Below, one piece after another: positions 56,210 to 64,000 of a stretch of 64,000 bases of DNA (its first letter is position 1; the number at the start of each line of letters is the position of its first letter). Source of the stretch: Denitromonas sp. (lineage in GTDB: Bacteria > Pseudomonadota > Gammaproteobacteria > Burkholderiales > Rhodocyclaceae); contig NZ_JAUCBR010000004.1 of assembly GCF_034676725.1 (NCBI RefSeq), forward strand, positions 1,193,501 through 1,257,500. Reading direction: 5' to 3'. The notes below the pieces were generated by a model that made no database searches, was not told where the DNA came from, and saw only the letters and a program-made list of their open reading frames with translations. The translations under genes and the position numbers were made by a program.

Positions 56210-57472
56210 ATGAAATGCGTAGATGACTTCCGCCTGCGTCTGGGCCAGCACGAGCTCGTGCCCATCATGGTAGGTGGCATGGGGGTGGATATCTCCACCG
56301 CCGAACTGTCGCTGGAAGCGGCCCGGCTCGGTGGCGTGGGGCATATCTCCGACGCCATGGTGCCGACCGTGTCTGACCGGCGCTTCAAGACCAAGTACGT
56401 CAAGGACAAGCTCCAGCAGTACAAATTCAACGTGGCGAACTCCGACAAATCGGTCGTGCAGTTCAACATGGGCCTGCTCGCCGAGGCGACCACCCGCCAC
56501 GTCAGCGCCACCATGGAAGCCAAGCGCGGCCCGGGTCTGATCTTCATCAACTGCATGGAGAAACTGACCATGAACGCGCCCAGGGAAACCCTGCGCGTTC
56601 GCCTGCGCGCCGCCATGGACGCCGGCATCGACGGCATCACCCTGGCCGCCGGCCTGCACCTGGGCTCCTTTGCGCTGATCGAGGATCACCCGCGCTTTCG
56701 CGATGTGAAGCTCGGCATCATCGTCTCTTCGCTGCGCGCGCTGCAGCTGTTCCTGAAAAAGAGCGCGCGCACCGGCCGCCTGCCCGACTATGTGGTGGTC
56801 GAAGGCCCGCTCGCGGGCGGCCACCTCGGCTTCGGCATGGACTGGGCGCAATACGACCTGGCCACCATCACCGCCGAGATCCAGGCCTGGCTCAAGGCCG
56901 AGCAGCTCGACATCCCGCTGATCCCGGCCGGCGGCATCTTCACCGGCACCGACGCGGTGAACTTCCTCGAGGCCGGCGCCGCTGCCGTACAGGTGGCCAC
57001 GCGCTTTACCGTCACCCACGAGTGCGGCCTGCCCGAAGACGTGCAGCAGCATTACTTCGCCTCGGACGAGGACGACATCGAGGTCAATCAGATCTCGCCC
57101 ACCGGCTATCCGATGCGCATGCTCAAGAGCAGCCCGGCGATCGGCGACGGCATTCGCCCGAACTGCGAAGCCTACGGCTACCTGCTCGACGCCAAGGGCA
57201 ACTGCCAGTACATCGACGCCTACAACCGCGAGGTGGCGCTGCACCCCGACGCCAAGCGCGTCAAGGTGATGGACAAGACCTGTCTATGCACCCACATGCG
57301 CAACTTCGAGTGCTGGACCTGCGGGCACTACACCTACCGCCTGAAGGACACCACGCGCCAGGGCGAGGACGGCCGCTTCCAGCTACTGACCGCCGAGCAC
57401 GTGTTCCACGACTACCAGTTCAGCAAGGACAACAAGATCGCCCTGCCCGAACTGGTCTCGACCCCCGCCTGA
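56210..57472 (+). CDS. Nitronate monooxygenase-family protein with Cys-rich extension
   Basis: A 420-residue FMN-dependent TIM-barrel enzyme of the NMO/2-nitropropane dioxygenase superfamily. GGMGVDIST near the N-terminus and EGPLAGGHLGFG, followed by IPLIPAGGIFTGTDAVNFLEAGAAAVQVATRF, are flavin-binding hallmarks. The C-terminal 60-70 residues are unusual: C358-x-C360 and C368-x2-C371 with H373 look like a metal or cluster site. The start at 56210 gives MKCVDDFRLRLGQ. It is monocistronic. Confidence 0.85.
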   Translation: MKCVDDFRLRLGQHELVPIMVGGMGVDISTAELSLEAARLGGVGHISDAMVPTVSDRRFKTKYVKDKLQQYKFNVANSDKSVVQFNMGLLAEATTRHVSATMEAKRGPGLIFINCMEKLTMNAPRETLRVRLRAAMDAGIDGITLAAGLHLGSFALIEDHPRFRDVKLGIIVSSLRALQLFLKKSARTGRLPDYVVVEGPLAGGHLGFGMDWAQYDLATITAEIQAWLKAEQLDIPLIPAGGIFTGTDAVNFLEAGAAAVQVATRFTVTHECGLPEDVQQHYFASDEDDIEVNQISPTGYPMRMLKSSPAIGDGIRPNCEAYGYLLDAKGNCQYIDAYNREVALHPDAKRVKVMDKTCLCTHMRNFECWTCGHYTYRLKDTTRQGEDGRFQLLTAEHVFHDYQFSKDNKIALPELVSTPA

Positions 57473-57476
57473 TCGC

Positions 57477-58136
57477 TCAGGCGGTTTCCCGCTCGGGCGC
57501 CGACGCCCCGCCGGCCGGTTTGCGGTGGGGCGCGCGGTAGGCCACGGCGGGCTTCATCAGATGGCCCAGCTTGCGGGCCTTGGTGTCCAGGTAGGCCGTG
57601 TTGTGCGGGTTGCGGCCAACCTGCAGCGGCACCCGCTCGACCACCATCAAGCCATGCTTGCGCATGCTCTCGAGCTTGCGCGGGTTGTTGGTCATCAGCC
57701 GTAGCGACTTGACCCCCAGATGCGCCAGCATCGGCTGGCAGATGCCGAAGTCGCGCATGTCGGCGGGGAAGCCGAGCTGCTCGTTGGCTTCGACCGTATC
57801 GGCGCCTTCGTCCTGCAGCTTGTAGGCGCGGATCTTGTTGAGCAGGCCAATGCCGCGGCCTTCCTGGCGCAGGTAGAGGATCACCCCCCGCCCTTCGGCC
57901 ACGATCTGGCGCATCGCCGCCTCCAGCTGGTAGCCACAGTCGCAGCGCTCGCTGAACAGGCTGTCGCCGGTCAGGCACTCGGAATGGATGCGCGCCAGCA
58001 CCGGCGTGCCATCGGCGATGTCACCGTGGGTGATGGCCAGGTGCTCGATGCCGGTGGCGGTATCCTCGAAGCCATGCAGGGTAAACACGCCGAAACGGTT
58101 CGGCAGCTTGCAGGCCTCGACAAAACGAACAGTCAT
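57477..58136 (-). CDS. ribA: GTP cyclohydrolase II
   Basis: The first enzyme of riboflavin synthesis. The 219-residue protein has the zinc motif HSECLTGDSLFSERCDCGYQL, the catalytic RQEGRGIGLLNKIRAYKLQD segment and LGVKSLRLMTNNPRK. It lacks the DHBP synthase domain, so it is the monofunctional form. The C-terminal 25 residues are extended and basic/Ala-rich. Confidence 0.96.
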   Translation of the reverse strand: MTVRFVEACKLPNRFGVFTLHGFEDTATGIEHLAITHGDIADGTPVLARIHSECLTGDSLFSERCDCGYQLEAAMRQIVAEGRGVILYLRQEGRGIGLLNKIRAYKLQDEGADTVEANEQLGFPADMRDFGICQPMLAHLGVKSLRLMTNNPRKLESMRKHGLMVVERVPLQVGRNPHNTAYLDTKARKLGHLMKPAVAYRAPHRKPAGGASAPERETA

Positions 58137-58251
58137 TCAATGCTCTCCTAGGGGCGTTTTCTTGTTGTCTCGCCGCCGGGGCGGTCGAGGGTCGCGCGCG
58201 CCACGTCGCGACATGACTTACTCATGACAGTATCCGCGCCGTCCCGTTCCT

Positions 58252-59490
58252 TCAAGCGCGACGCGGCAGCAGCAGGTGCAGGCCGATCGCCGCCACCCCG
58301 CACAGGCTCACGCCCTGCAGGCTGAAGCCGTCGAGATTCACCGCCAGCCCGCCGATACCGCACACCAGCACGGTCGACACGATCACCAGATTGCGCGGCT
58401 CGTCCATGCTCACCCGCGCGGCAATCAGCGTCTTCAGGCCGATGCTGGCCACCGAGCCGAACAGCAGCATCATGATGCCGCCCATCACCGGGACCGGCAC
58501 CGACTGCAGGATGGCGTTGAACTTGCCGAAGAAGGCCATGACGATGGCGAACACCGCCGCCCAGGTCATCACCGCGGGGTTGAAGTTGCGCGTGAGGGTC
58601 ACGGCACCGGTCACTTCGGAGTAGGTGGTCACCGGCGGGCCGCCGATCAGGCCGGCGAACAGCACCGCCAGGCCGTCGCCGGCCAGGGTGCGGTGCAGGC
58701 CGGGCTTCTCGGTGTAGTCCTTGCCGGTGATGCCGCCAATGGCCACCACATCGCCCACATGTTCGATGGCCGGCGCCAGCGCCACCGGCAGCATGAACAG
58801 AATCGCCGCCCACTCGAAGCTCGGTGTCACAAACGCCGGCACCGCAAACCACGGCGCATCGGCGATCTTGCCCAGATCGACCAGGCCGAGCATCACCCCC
58901 AGCACATAACCGACCAGCACGCCGGCCAGGATTGGCACCAGGCGCAGGAAACCGCGCGCGAACACCGACACCGCGATGGTGGTCAGCAGGGACGCCGCCG
59001 CCACCAGCATGGCCGTGCCGTAGGGCACCAGCTCGACCTTGCCGTCGCCGGTCTTGCCCATCGCCATGTTCACCGCCACCGCCGCCAGCGACAGGCCGAT
59101 GATCATGATGATCGGCCCGATCACCACCGGCGGCATGAAGCGATGCACGATCTCGGCGCCATGGGTGCGCACCAGACCGGCAAACACGAAATACACCAGG
59201 CTCACGCAGGCCAGCGCGCCCAGGGTGGCCGACACGCCCCAGGTTTGCGTGGCGTAGATGATCGGCGCGATGAAGGCGAAGCTGGAGCCCAGGAAGATCG
59301 GCACCTGCCGCCCGGTCACTGCCTGGAACAGCAGCGTGCCCACGCCCGCGCCGAGCAGCGCCAGGCTGGGGTTGAGACCGGTGAGCAAGGGCACCAGCAC
59401 GAGGGCGCCGAAGGCCACGAAAAGGATCTGCGCACCGGCAATGGCCTGGCGCCACAGCGGATCGGCGCCCTCGATGGGAAGCTCACGCAT
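58252..59490 (-). CDS. uraA: Uracil permease (NCS2 family)
   Basis: A 412-residue inner-membrane uracil:proton symporter of the nucleobase/ascorbate family. Motifs GLNPSLALLGAGVGTLLFQ, FLGSSFAFIAPI, EHVGDVVAIGGI (substrate-binding Glu) and GGPPVTTYSEVTGAVTLTRN are diagnostic. AGGAGA six bases before the ATG at 59490 supports the start. The upp gene lies directly upstream on the same strand, so uptake and salvage of uracil are coupled. Confidence 0.95.
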   Translation of the reverse strand: MRELPIEGADPLWRQAIAGAQILFVAFGALVLVPLLTGLNPSLALLGAGVGTLLFQAVTGRQVPIFLGSSFAFIAPIIYATQTWGVSATLGALACVSLVYFVFAGLVRTHGAEIVHRFMPPVVIGPIIMIIGLSLAAVAVNMAMGKTGDGKVELVPYGTAMLVAAASLLTTIAVSVFARGFLRLVPILAGVLVGYVLGVMLGLVDLGKIADAPWFAVPAFVTPSFEWAAILFMLPVALAPAIEHVGDVVAIGGITGKDYTEKPGLHRTLAGDGLAVLFAGLIGGPPVTTYSEVTGAVTLTRNFNPAVMTWAAVFAIVMAFFGKFNAILQSVPVPVMGGIMMLLFGSVASIGLKTLIAARVSMDEPRNLVIVSTVLVCGIGGLAVNLDGFSLQGVSLCGVAAIGLHLLLPRRA

Positions 59491-59554
59491 GCGTTCTCTC
59501 CTGGACGGGGTCGTACCCCGGATATGTGCTTGGATGCAGGACAGTGCCCTGGGG

Positions 59555-60187
59555 TTACCCGTGCTTGGTGCCGAAGATCTTGTCGCCGGCGTCGCCGAGC
59601 CCCGGCATGATGTAACCGGCCTCGTTGAGGTGGCTGTCGATGCTGGCGGTGTAGATGTCCACATCCGGGTGCTGCTCGGCCATCAGCGCGATGCCCTCGG
59701 GCGCCGCCACCAGCACCAGCGCCTTGATGTGGGTGCAGCCCTTGCGCTTGAGCATCTCGACCGTGGCCGCCATCGAGCCGCCGGTGGCCAGCATCGGGTC
59801 GATGATGATCGCCATGCGCTCGGCCAGATGGCCGACAAACTTCTCGAAGTAGGGCTCCGGGCGCAGCGTCTCTTCGTTGCGCGCGATGCCCGCCACGCTC
59901 ACCTTGGCGCTGGGGATCATGTCGAGCACGCCGTCGAGCATGCCCAGGCCGGCGCGCAGGATCGGCACCACCGTCACCTTCTTGCCCTTGATCTGCTGCA
60001 CCTCGACCGGCCCGGCCCAGCCGGCGATGGTCACCGTCTCGAGCGGAAAATCCTGGCAGGCCTCGTAGGCCAGCAGTCGGGCGATTTCGGACGTCAGCTC
60101 GCGGAACTTCTTGGTGCTGATGTCGGCCTCGCGCATCAGGCCGATCTTGTGCTTGACGAGCGGATGGGAGATTTCGGTAATGGACAT
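59555..60187 (-). CDS. upp: Uracil phosphoribosyltransferase
   Basis: Converts uracil and PRPP to UMP. The 210-residue product has PILRAGLGMLDGV, the PRPP-binding IIDPMLATGGSMAATVEMLK and C-terminal YIMPGLGDAGDKIFGTK. It forms an operon with uraA downstream and is divergent from the purine permease. Confidence 0.97.
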   Translation of the reverse strand: MSITEISHPLVKHKIGLMREADISTKKFRELTSEIARLLAYEACQDFPLETVTIAGWAGPVEVQQIKGKKVTVVPILRAGLGMLDGVLDMIPSAKVSVAGIARNEETLRPEPYFEKFVGHLAERMAIIIDPMLATGGSMAATVEMLKRKGCTHIKALVLVAAPEGIALMAEQHPDVDIYTASIDSHLNEAGYIMPGLGDAGDKIFGTKHG

Positions 60188-60348
60188 GGCGATTCGGGTG
60201 GCGGCGCGATCGGGCCGCCACGGGGCGCGGCGGCAAATCGCGCTAGTTTACTCTGCCCGGCGCCGTCCGTCCCGCACTTGATCCCGCCGGTGGGCGAACG
60301 GTCGTGCTTCCAATAGAATCCGGGGTTTTCTCGCGCACACCACCCACC

Positions 60349-61638
60349 ATGCTCGATAAATTCTTCCAGCTTCGCGCCCACGGCACCACCGTGCGCACCG
60401 AAGTGCTGGCCGGTCTGACCACCTTCCTGACCATGGCCTACATCATCTTCGTGAACCCCGACATCCTGTCGGCCGCCGGCATGCCCAAGGACGCGGTGTT
60501 CGTCGCCACCTGCCTGGCCGCCGCACTCGGCTCGCTGATCATGGGCCTGTGGGCCAACTACCCCATCGCACTGGCGCCGGGCATGGGCCTGAATGCCTAC
60601 TTCGCCTTCGCCGTGGTGCAGGGCATGGGCTTTACCTGGCAGGCGGCGCTGGGCGCGGTGTTCATCTCCGGCTGCCTGTTCATCCTGATCAGCCTGTTCC
60701 GCATCCGCGAATGGATCGTCAATGCCATTCCGCATTCGCTCAAGCTGTCGATCTCGGCCGGCATCGGCCTGTTCCTGGCCATCATCGGCCTCAAGAACGC
60801 GGGCATCATCACCGGCCACCCGGCCACGCTGGTGACCCTCGGCGACCTGCATGCCCCGGGCCCGATCTTTGCCGCCATCGGCTTCGTCCTCATCGCCGCG
60901 CTGGCCCACCGCAAGGTGCCGGGGGCGATCATCATCGGCATCCTGGTGGTCACCGTCGCCGGCATCCTCACCGGGCAGAGCACTTTCGGCGGCGTGTTTG
61001 CCGCACCGCCCTCGCTGATGCCCACCCTGATGCAGATGGACATATACGGCGCGCTCAACGCCGGCCTGCTCACCGTCATCATGACCTTCTTCCTGGTCGA
61101 ACTGTTCGACGCCTCGGGCACGCTCATCGGCGTGGCCCACCGCGCCGGCCTGCTCGACAAGGACGGCAAGCTGCCGCGCCTGTCGCGCGCCCTGCTGTCC
61201 GACTCCACCGCCATCGCCGCCGGCGCCGCCATGGGCACCTCGTCCACCACCGCCTATATCGAATCGGCCGCCGGCACCGCGGTGGGCGGGCGCACCGGGC
61301 TGACCGCGGTGGTGGTTGCCATCTGCTTCCTGGCCGCGCTGGTGCTCGCTCCGCTGGCCGGCAGCGTACCCGCCTTTGCCACCGCACCGGCACTGATCTA
61401 TGTCGCCATCCTGATGACCCGCGGCCTGGCCGAGATCGACTGGGACGACATGACCGAAACCGCCCCCGCCGTCATCACCGCCATCACCATGCCCTTCACC
61501 TTCTCGGTCGCTCACGGCATCGCCTTCGGCTTCCTGAGCTATGTGGTGATCAAGCTGCTGGCCGGGCGCGCACGCGACCTGTCGGCTGCCGTGGTGGTCA
61601 TTGCCGGGGTGTTCCTGGTCAAGTTCATCTTCCTGTGA
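60349..61638 (+). CDS. AzgA-type adenine/guanine/hypoxanthine permease
   Basis: A 429-residue NCS2-group transporter of the AzgA/PbuG/AdeP type. It has FLTMAYIIFVNPDILS, ANYPIALAPGMGLNAYFAF, and the helix-8-to-10 region FLVELFDASGTLIGVAHRAGLLD and GTSSTTAYIESAAGTAVGGRTGL. The start at 60349 removes a low-complexity upstream stretch. It is followed by apt and a purine phosphoribosyltransferase, a purine salvage unit. Confidence 0.94.
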   Translation: MLDKFFQLRAHGTTVRTEVLAGLTTFLTMAYIIFVNPDILSAAGMPKDAVFVATCLAAALGSLIMGLWANYPIALAPGMGLNAYFAFAVVQGMGFTWQAALGAVFISGCLFILISLFRIREWIVNAIPHSLKLSISAGIGLFLAIIGLKNAGIITGHPATLVTLGDLHAPGPIFAAIGFVLIAALAHRKVPGAIIIGILVVTVAGILTGQSTFGGVFAAPPSLMPTLMQMDIYGALNAGLLTVIMTFFLVELFDASGTLIGVAHRAGLLDKDGKLPRLSRALLSDSTAIAAGAAMGTSSTTAYIESAAGTAVGGRTGLTAVVVAICFLAALVLAPLAGSVPAFATAPALIYVAILMTRGLAEIDWDDMTETAPAVITAITMPFTFSVAHGIAFGFLSYVVIKLLAGRARDLSAAVVVIAGVFLVKFIFL

Positions 61639-61646
61639 GCCCGCCC

Positions 61647-62189
61647 ATGCAAAGCGCCGCCGACCTCCTCCGCCAACGCATCCGCACCGTGCCCGACTGG
61701 CCACAGCCGGGCGTGCAGTTTCGCGACATCACCCCCGTGCTGCAGGACCCGGCCAGCTTCCGCCTGCTGGTGCAGACCCTGGTGGTGCGCTACATGCCAC
61801 GCGGCATCGACGTGGTCGCCGGCATCGACGCGCGCGGCTTCATCCTCGGCGCGGTGGTGGCCCACGAACTGAACGTCGGCTTCGTGCCGGTGCGCAAAAA
61901 GGGCAAGCTGCCCTTCAACACCGTGTCGGAAGAATACGAGCTGGAATACGGCTCGGCCACCGTCGAACTGCACACCGACGCCGTCAAGGCCGGCGACCGG
62001 GTGCTGCTCATCGACGACCTGATCGCCACCGGCGGCACCATGATGGCCGCCAAAAAACTCATCGAGCGCCTCGGCGGCAGCATCGTCGAAGGCGCCGCCA
62101 TCGTCGACCTGCCCGAACTCGGCGGCTCCGAGCTGCTGCGCGCCGCCGGCCTCGAACTCTTTACCCTGGTTGACTACGCCGGCCACTGA
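61647..62189 (+). CDS. apt: Adenine phosphoribosyltransferase
   Basis: Salvages adenine to AMP. The 180-residue protein has the N-terminal IRTVPDWPQPGVQFRDITP, AGIDARGFILGAV, FVPVRKKGKLP and the PRPP motif VLLIDDLIATGGTM. An alternative GTG at 61635 would overlap the permease stop (GTGA) and add four residues. Confidence 0.96.
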   Translation: MQSAADLLRQRIRTVPDWPQPGVQFRDITPVLQDPASFRLLVQTLVVRYMPRGIDVVAGIDARGFILGAVVAHELNVGFVPVRKKGKLPFNTVSEEYELEYGSATVELHTDAVKAGDRVLLIDDLIATGGTMMAAKKLIERLGGSIVEGAAIVDLPELGGSELLRAAGLELFTLVDYAGH

Positions 62190-62209
62190 ACACTGAATCT
62201 GGAAACGAC

Positions 62210-62767
62210 ATGTCTGTTGATCTGAAAGAAATCCGCCGCGCCATGGACGAGGCCGACTGCCTCGCCGACAACGCCGCCGTCGAGGCCGCGCTGGACAAGA
62301 TGGCTGCCGAAATCACCGAGCCGCTGCGCAACACCAACCCGCTGGTCTTCGTGGTCATGAACGGCGGCCTGATCCTCGCCGGCCGCCTGCTGCCGCGCCT
62401 GGCCTTCCCGCTCGAAGTGGCCTACCTGCACGCCACCCGCTATGGCCACGCCCTGCAGGGCAACCTGCTCGACTGGCGGGTGCGCCCCACACAGGATCTG
62501 CGCGGGCGCACCGTGCTGGTGCTCGATGACATCCTCGACGAAGGCCACACCCTGGCCGCCATCGTCGACCACCTCAAGGCCGAAGGCGCCGCCTCGGTGC
62601 ACACCGCCGTGCTGGTGCACAAGGAGCACGACCGCAAGGCCACCCCCGGCATGCGCGCCGACGTCACCGGCCTGGACATCCCCGACCGCTTCCTGTTTGG
62701 CTGCGGCATGGACTACAAGGGCTACTGGCGCAACGCGCCGGGGATCTACGCGCTGAAGGGGCATTGA
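62210..62767 (+). CDS. Hypoxanthine-guanine phosphoribosyltransferase family protein
   Basis: A 185-residue type I phosphoribosyltransferase. VFVVMNGGLILAGRLLP and the PRPP-binding VLVLDDILDEGHTLAAIVDHL are clear, and FGCGMDYKGYWRNAPGIYAL resembles the HPRT C-terminus. It ends the purine salvage unit, 21 bases after apt. Confidence 0.9.
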   Translation: MSVDLKEIRRAMDEADCLADNAAVEAALDKMAAEITEPLRNTNPLVFVVMNGGLILAGRLLPRLAFPLEVAYLHATRYGHALQGNLLDWRVRPTQDLRGRTVLVLDDILDEGHTLAAIVDHLKAEGAASVHTAVLVHKEHDRKATPGMRADVTGLDIPDRFLFGCGMDYKGYWRNAPGIYALKGH

Positions 62768-62800
62768 AGCTGCGCTTGCGGATGCGCCCTGCGAGCGTCG

Positions 62801-62878
62801 GTAGGGTGGGCGGCTCGCCGCGCGCCATCGCCACCACCGACCCGCACCGCCTGGTGGGCGGCAAGCCGCCCACCCTAC
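62801..62878. repeat. Inverted repeat GTAGGGTGGGCGGC / GCCGCCCACCCTAC
   Basis: Perfect 14-base arms at 62801-62814 and 62865-62878 with a 50-base spacer in the 222-base gap between the hypoxanthine phosphoribosyltransferase gene and the DctD-like gene. It shares the GTAGGG end with the other repeat families. Confidence 0.7.
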
Positions 62879-62892
62879 AAAACTCGCCTCAG

Positions 62893-62977
62893 GTAGGGCG
62901 GATAAGCCGAAGGCGCATCCGCCATCGGTCGTGATTAAACCGAAGATCGGCGGATGCGCTGCGCTTATCCGCCCTAC
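62893..62977. repeat. REP-like inverted repeat pair
   Basis: Left arm 62893-62923 and right arm 62949-62977 of the GTAGGGCGGATAAGC family, between convergent genes. With the preceding inverted repeat it accounts for nearly the whole gap. The DctD-like stop (TAG read at 62990-62992) is in a GTAGGGCCGG sequence just after it. Confidence 0.8.
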
Positions 62978-62989
62978 AAATCCCCGGCC

Positions 62990-64000
62990 CTACTCCCCGC
63001 GAAAATCTTCGGGGAAGAGGTGGTGGCGGTTGAGCTTGTCGTAGAGCGTCTTGCGCGGCGTGTCGAGCAGTTCGGCGGCGGCGCTGACGCTGCCGCGGGT
63101 CTGGCGTAGCGCGGCCTCGATCACCTGGCGCTCGAAGCCCTCGACCTGCCGGGCCAGCGAACCACCGGCAGCCTCTGCCGCCGGCCGGCGCACGGCCACG
63201 CCGAGACAGAAGCGATCGACCGCATTGCGCAGCTCACGCACGTTGCCGGGCCAGTCCTGCGCCATCCACGCGGCCATGTCGTCTTCGCCCCACATCGGCG
63301 GGTCGCAGCGATAGCGGGCCGCCGCTTCACGCAGAAAGTGCGCGGCCAGCAAGGGAATGTCGGCCTTGCGTTCGCGCAGCGGTGGCAGTTCCAGGCCGAC
63401 CACGTTCAAGCGGTAGTACAAATCGCTGCGGAATTGCCCGGCGTCGGAGAGCGCCTTGAGGTCGGCCTTACTGGCGGCGATGATGCGGCAGTCGACCGGG
63501 ATCGCGGCATTGCTGCCGAGGCGTTCGACCACGCGCTCTTGCAGCACCCGCAGCAGCTTGACCTGCAAGATGGCGGGCATGGTCTCGATCTCGTCGAGAA
63601 ACAGCGTGCCGCCCCGCGCGTGCTCGATCTTGCCGATGCGCCGCTTGAGCGCGCCGGTGAAGGCGCCGGCCTCATGGCCGAAAATCTCGCTCTCGAACAC
63701 CGTCTCGGGCAGCGCGCCGCAGTTGATCGCCACGAACTGACCGCTGCGCCCGCTGGCGGCGTGGATGGCGCGCGCGGCCACCTCCTTGCCGGTGCCGGTT
63801 TCGCCGTAGATGAGCACGTCGGCCTCGGTCGGGCCGATGGCGGCGATGGTGTGGCGCACCCGCTGCATGGGCGGCGCGTCGCCGATCAGCGGCACGGCCT
63901 CGCGGGCCGACAGGCTGGCCTTGAGGCGGCGGTTTTCGATGACCAGCGCGCGACGGTCGTGGGCGCGACGCACTACTTCCACCAGCCGGTCGGAGGAGAA
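62990..64000 (-). CDS. DctD-like sigma-54-dependent response regulator, partial
   Basis: The 3' part of an NtrC-family activator; the frame continues past the right edge (the last visible residues FSSDRLVEVVRRAHDRRALVIENRR correspond to the end of a receiver domain and linker). The AAA+ domain has Walker A GETGTGKE, the sigma-54 contact loop GAFTGA and Walker B GGTLFLDEIE. The C-terminus has a Fis-type helix-turn-helix (GSVSAAAELLDTPRKTLYDKLNRH). It likely controls C4-dicarboxylate transport or another sigma-54-dependent function together with a sensor kinase outside the window. Confidence 0.92.
   Translation of the reverse strand, partial: FSSDRLVEVVRRAHDRRALVIENRRLKASLSAREAVPLIGDAPPMQRVRHTIAAIGPTEADVLIYGETGTGKEVAARAIHAASGRSGQFVAINCGALPETVFESEIFGHEAGAFTGALKRRIGKIEHARGGTLFLDEIETMPAILQVKLLRVLQERVVERLGSNAAIPVDCRIIAASKADLKALSDAGQFRSDLYYRLNVVGLELPPLRERKADIPLLAAHFLREAAARYRCDPPMWGEDDMAAWMAQDWPGNVRELRNAVDRFCLGVAVRRPAAEAAGGSLARQVEGFERQVIEAALRQTRGSVSAAAELLDTPRKTLYDKLNRHHLFPEDFRGE

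Noticed and set aside
58276..59610. A long plus-strand frame opposite uraA
   Set aside because: Composition is a His/Gln/Arg-rich shadow and the uracil permease is unambiguous.

Overview
This is a GC-rich (roughly two-thirds G+C by eye), densely packed bacterial chromosome segment. Gene content and protein style (pqqABCDE, sdh genes, AGCS symporter with aspA and asparaginase, a DctD-like regulator, a type VI secretion VgrG/lipase module) point to a betaproteobacterium, most likely of the Rhodocyclales/Zoogloeaceae type (Thauera/Azoarcus relatives). That placement is inferred from resemblance, not from a marker gene. I see no rRNA, tRNA, CRISPR array or insertion sequence.

Layout. 1-2607: end of an SLC13-type transporter, a small membrane-anchored protein and a Cache-type diguanylate cyclase. 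2762-6870: a YceI lipoprotein and a complete pqqABCDE operon on the minus strand. 7183-14624: a proline iminopeptidase, then a type VI cargo module (VgrG, Tle3-like lipase, Tli3-like immunity protein) that ends in AT-richer DNA. 14671-17265: 3-methyladenine glycosylase, YciI protein, TetR regulator with palindromic operators, DMT transporter. 17659-20242: an AT-richer two-gene island, a Ser/Thr kinase translationally coupled to a TPR-like protein. 20467-25469: an XRE regulator divergent from an AGCS symporter, aspA (with a one-base frameshift) and asparaginase, together an asparagine-to-fumarate route. 25602-26017: a GDCCVxC protein coupled to a MerF-like mercury transporter whose second active-site cysteine codon is an in-frame TGA followed by a SECIS-like hairpin, so probably a selenoprotein. 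26030-34486: MgtE, lytic transglycosylase, spermidine-synthase-like protein, Lon-like protease, slipin and NfeD. 34661-38602: an overlapping VWA lipoprotein / ECF sigma / anti-sigma operon and an ankyrin-like protein. 38722-44487: acetyltransferase, acyltransferase-like membrane protein, MFS transporter, phosphoesterase, and a diguanylate cyclase with a haem-type CxxCH motif.

44584-47089 is a second unusual locus. A 23-bp palindrome precedes an AhpD-like protein, a hemerythrin, and succinate dehydrogenase subunits C, D and B, with no flavoprotein sdhA between D and B. 47150-54569: sirtuin, a second DMT transporter, an O-antigen-ligase-like protein with a large insertion, a molybdopterin oxidoreductase and a periplasmic coiled-coil protein. 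54574-62767: housekeeping nucleotide metabolism (pyrE, xthA, ribA, uraA, upp, azgA-type permease, apt, hpt-like) with a nitronate-monooxygenase-like protein. The window ends inside a DctD-like sigma-54 activator.

A dispersed family of short inverted repeats, core GTAGGGCGGATAAGC...GCATCCGCC, sits in several intergenic gaps and supplies the TAG stop codon of neighbouring genes. The most interesting items are the candidate MerF selenoprotein, the kinase/TPR island and the sdhA-less SDH/hemerythrin operon.
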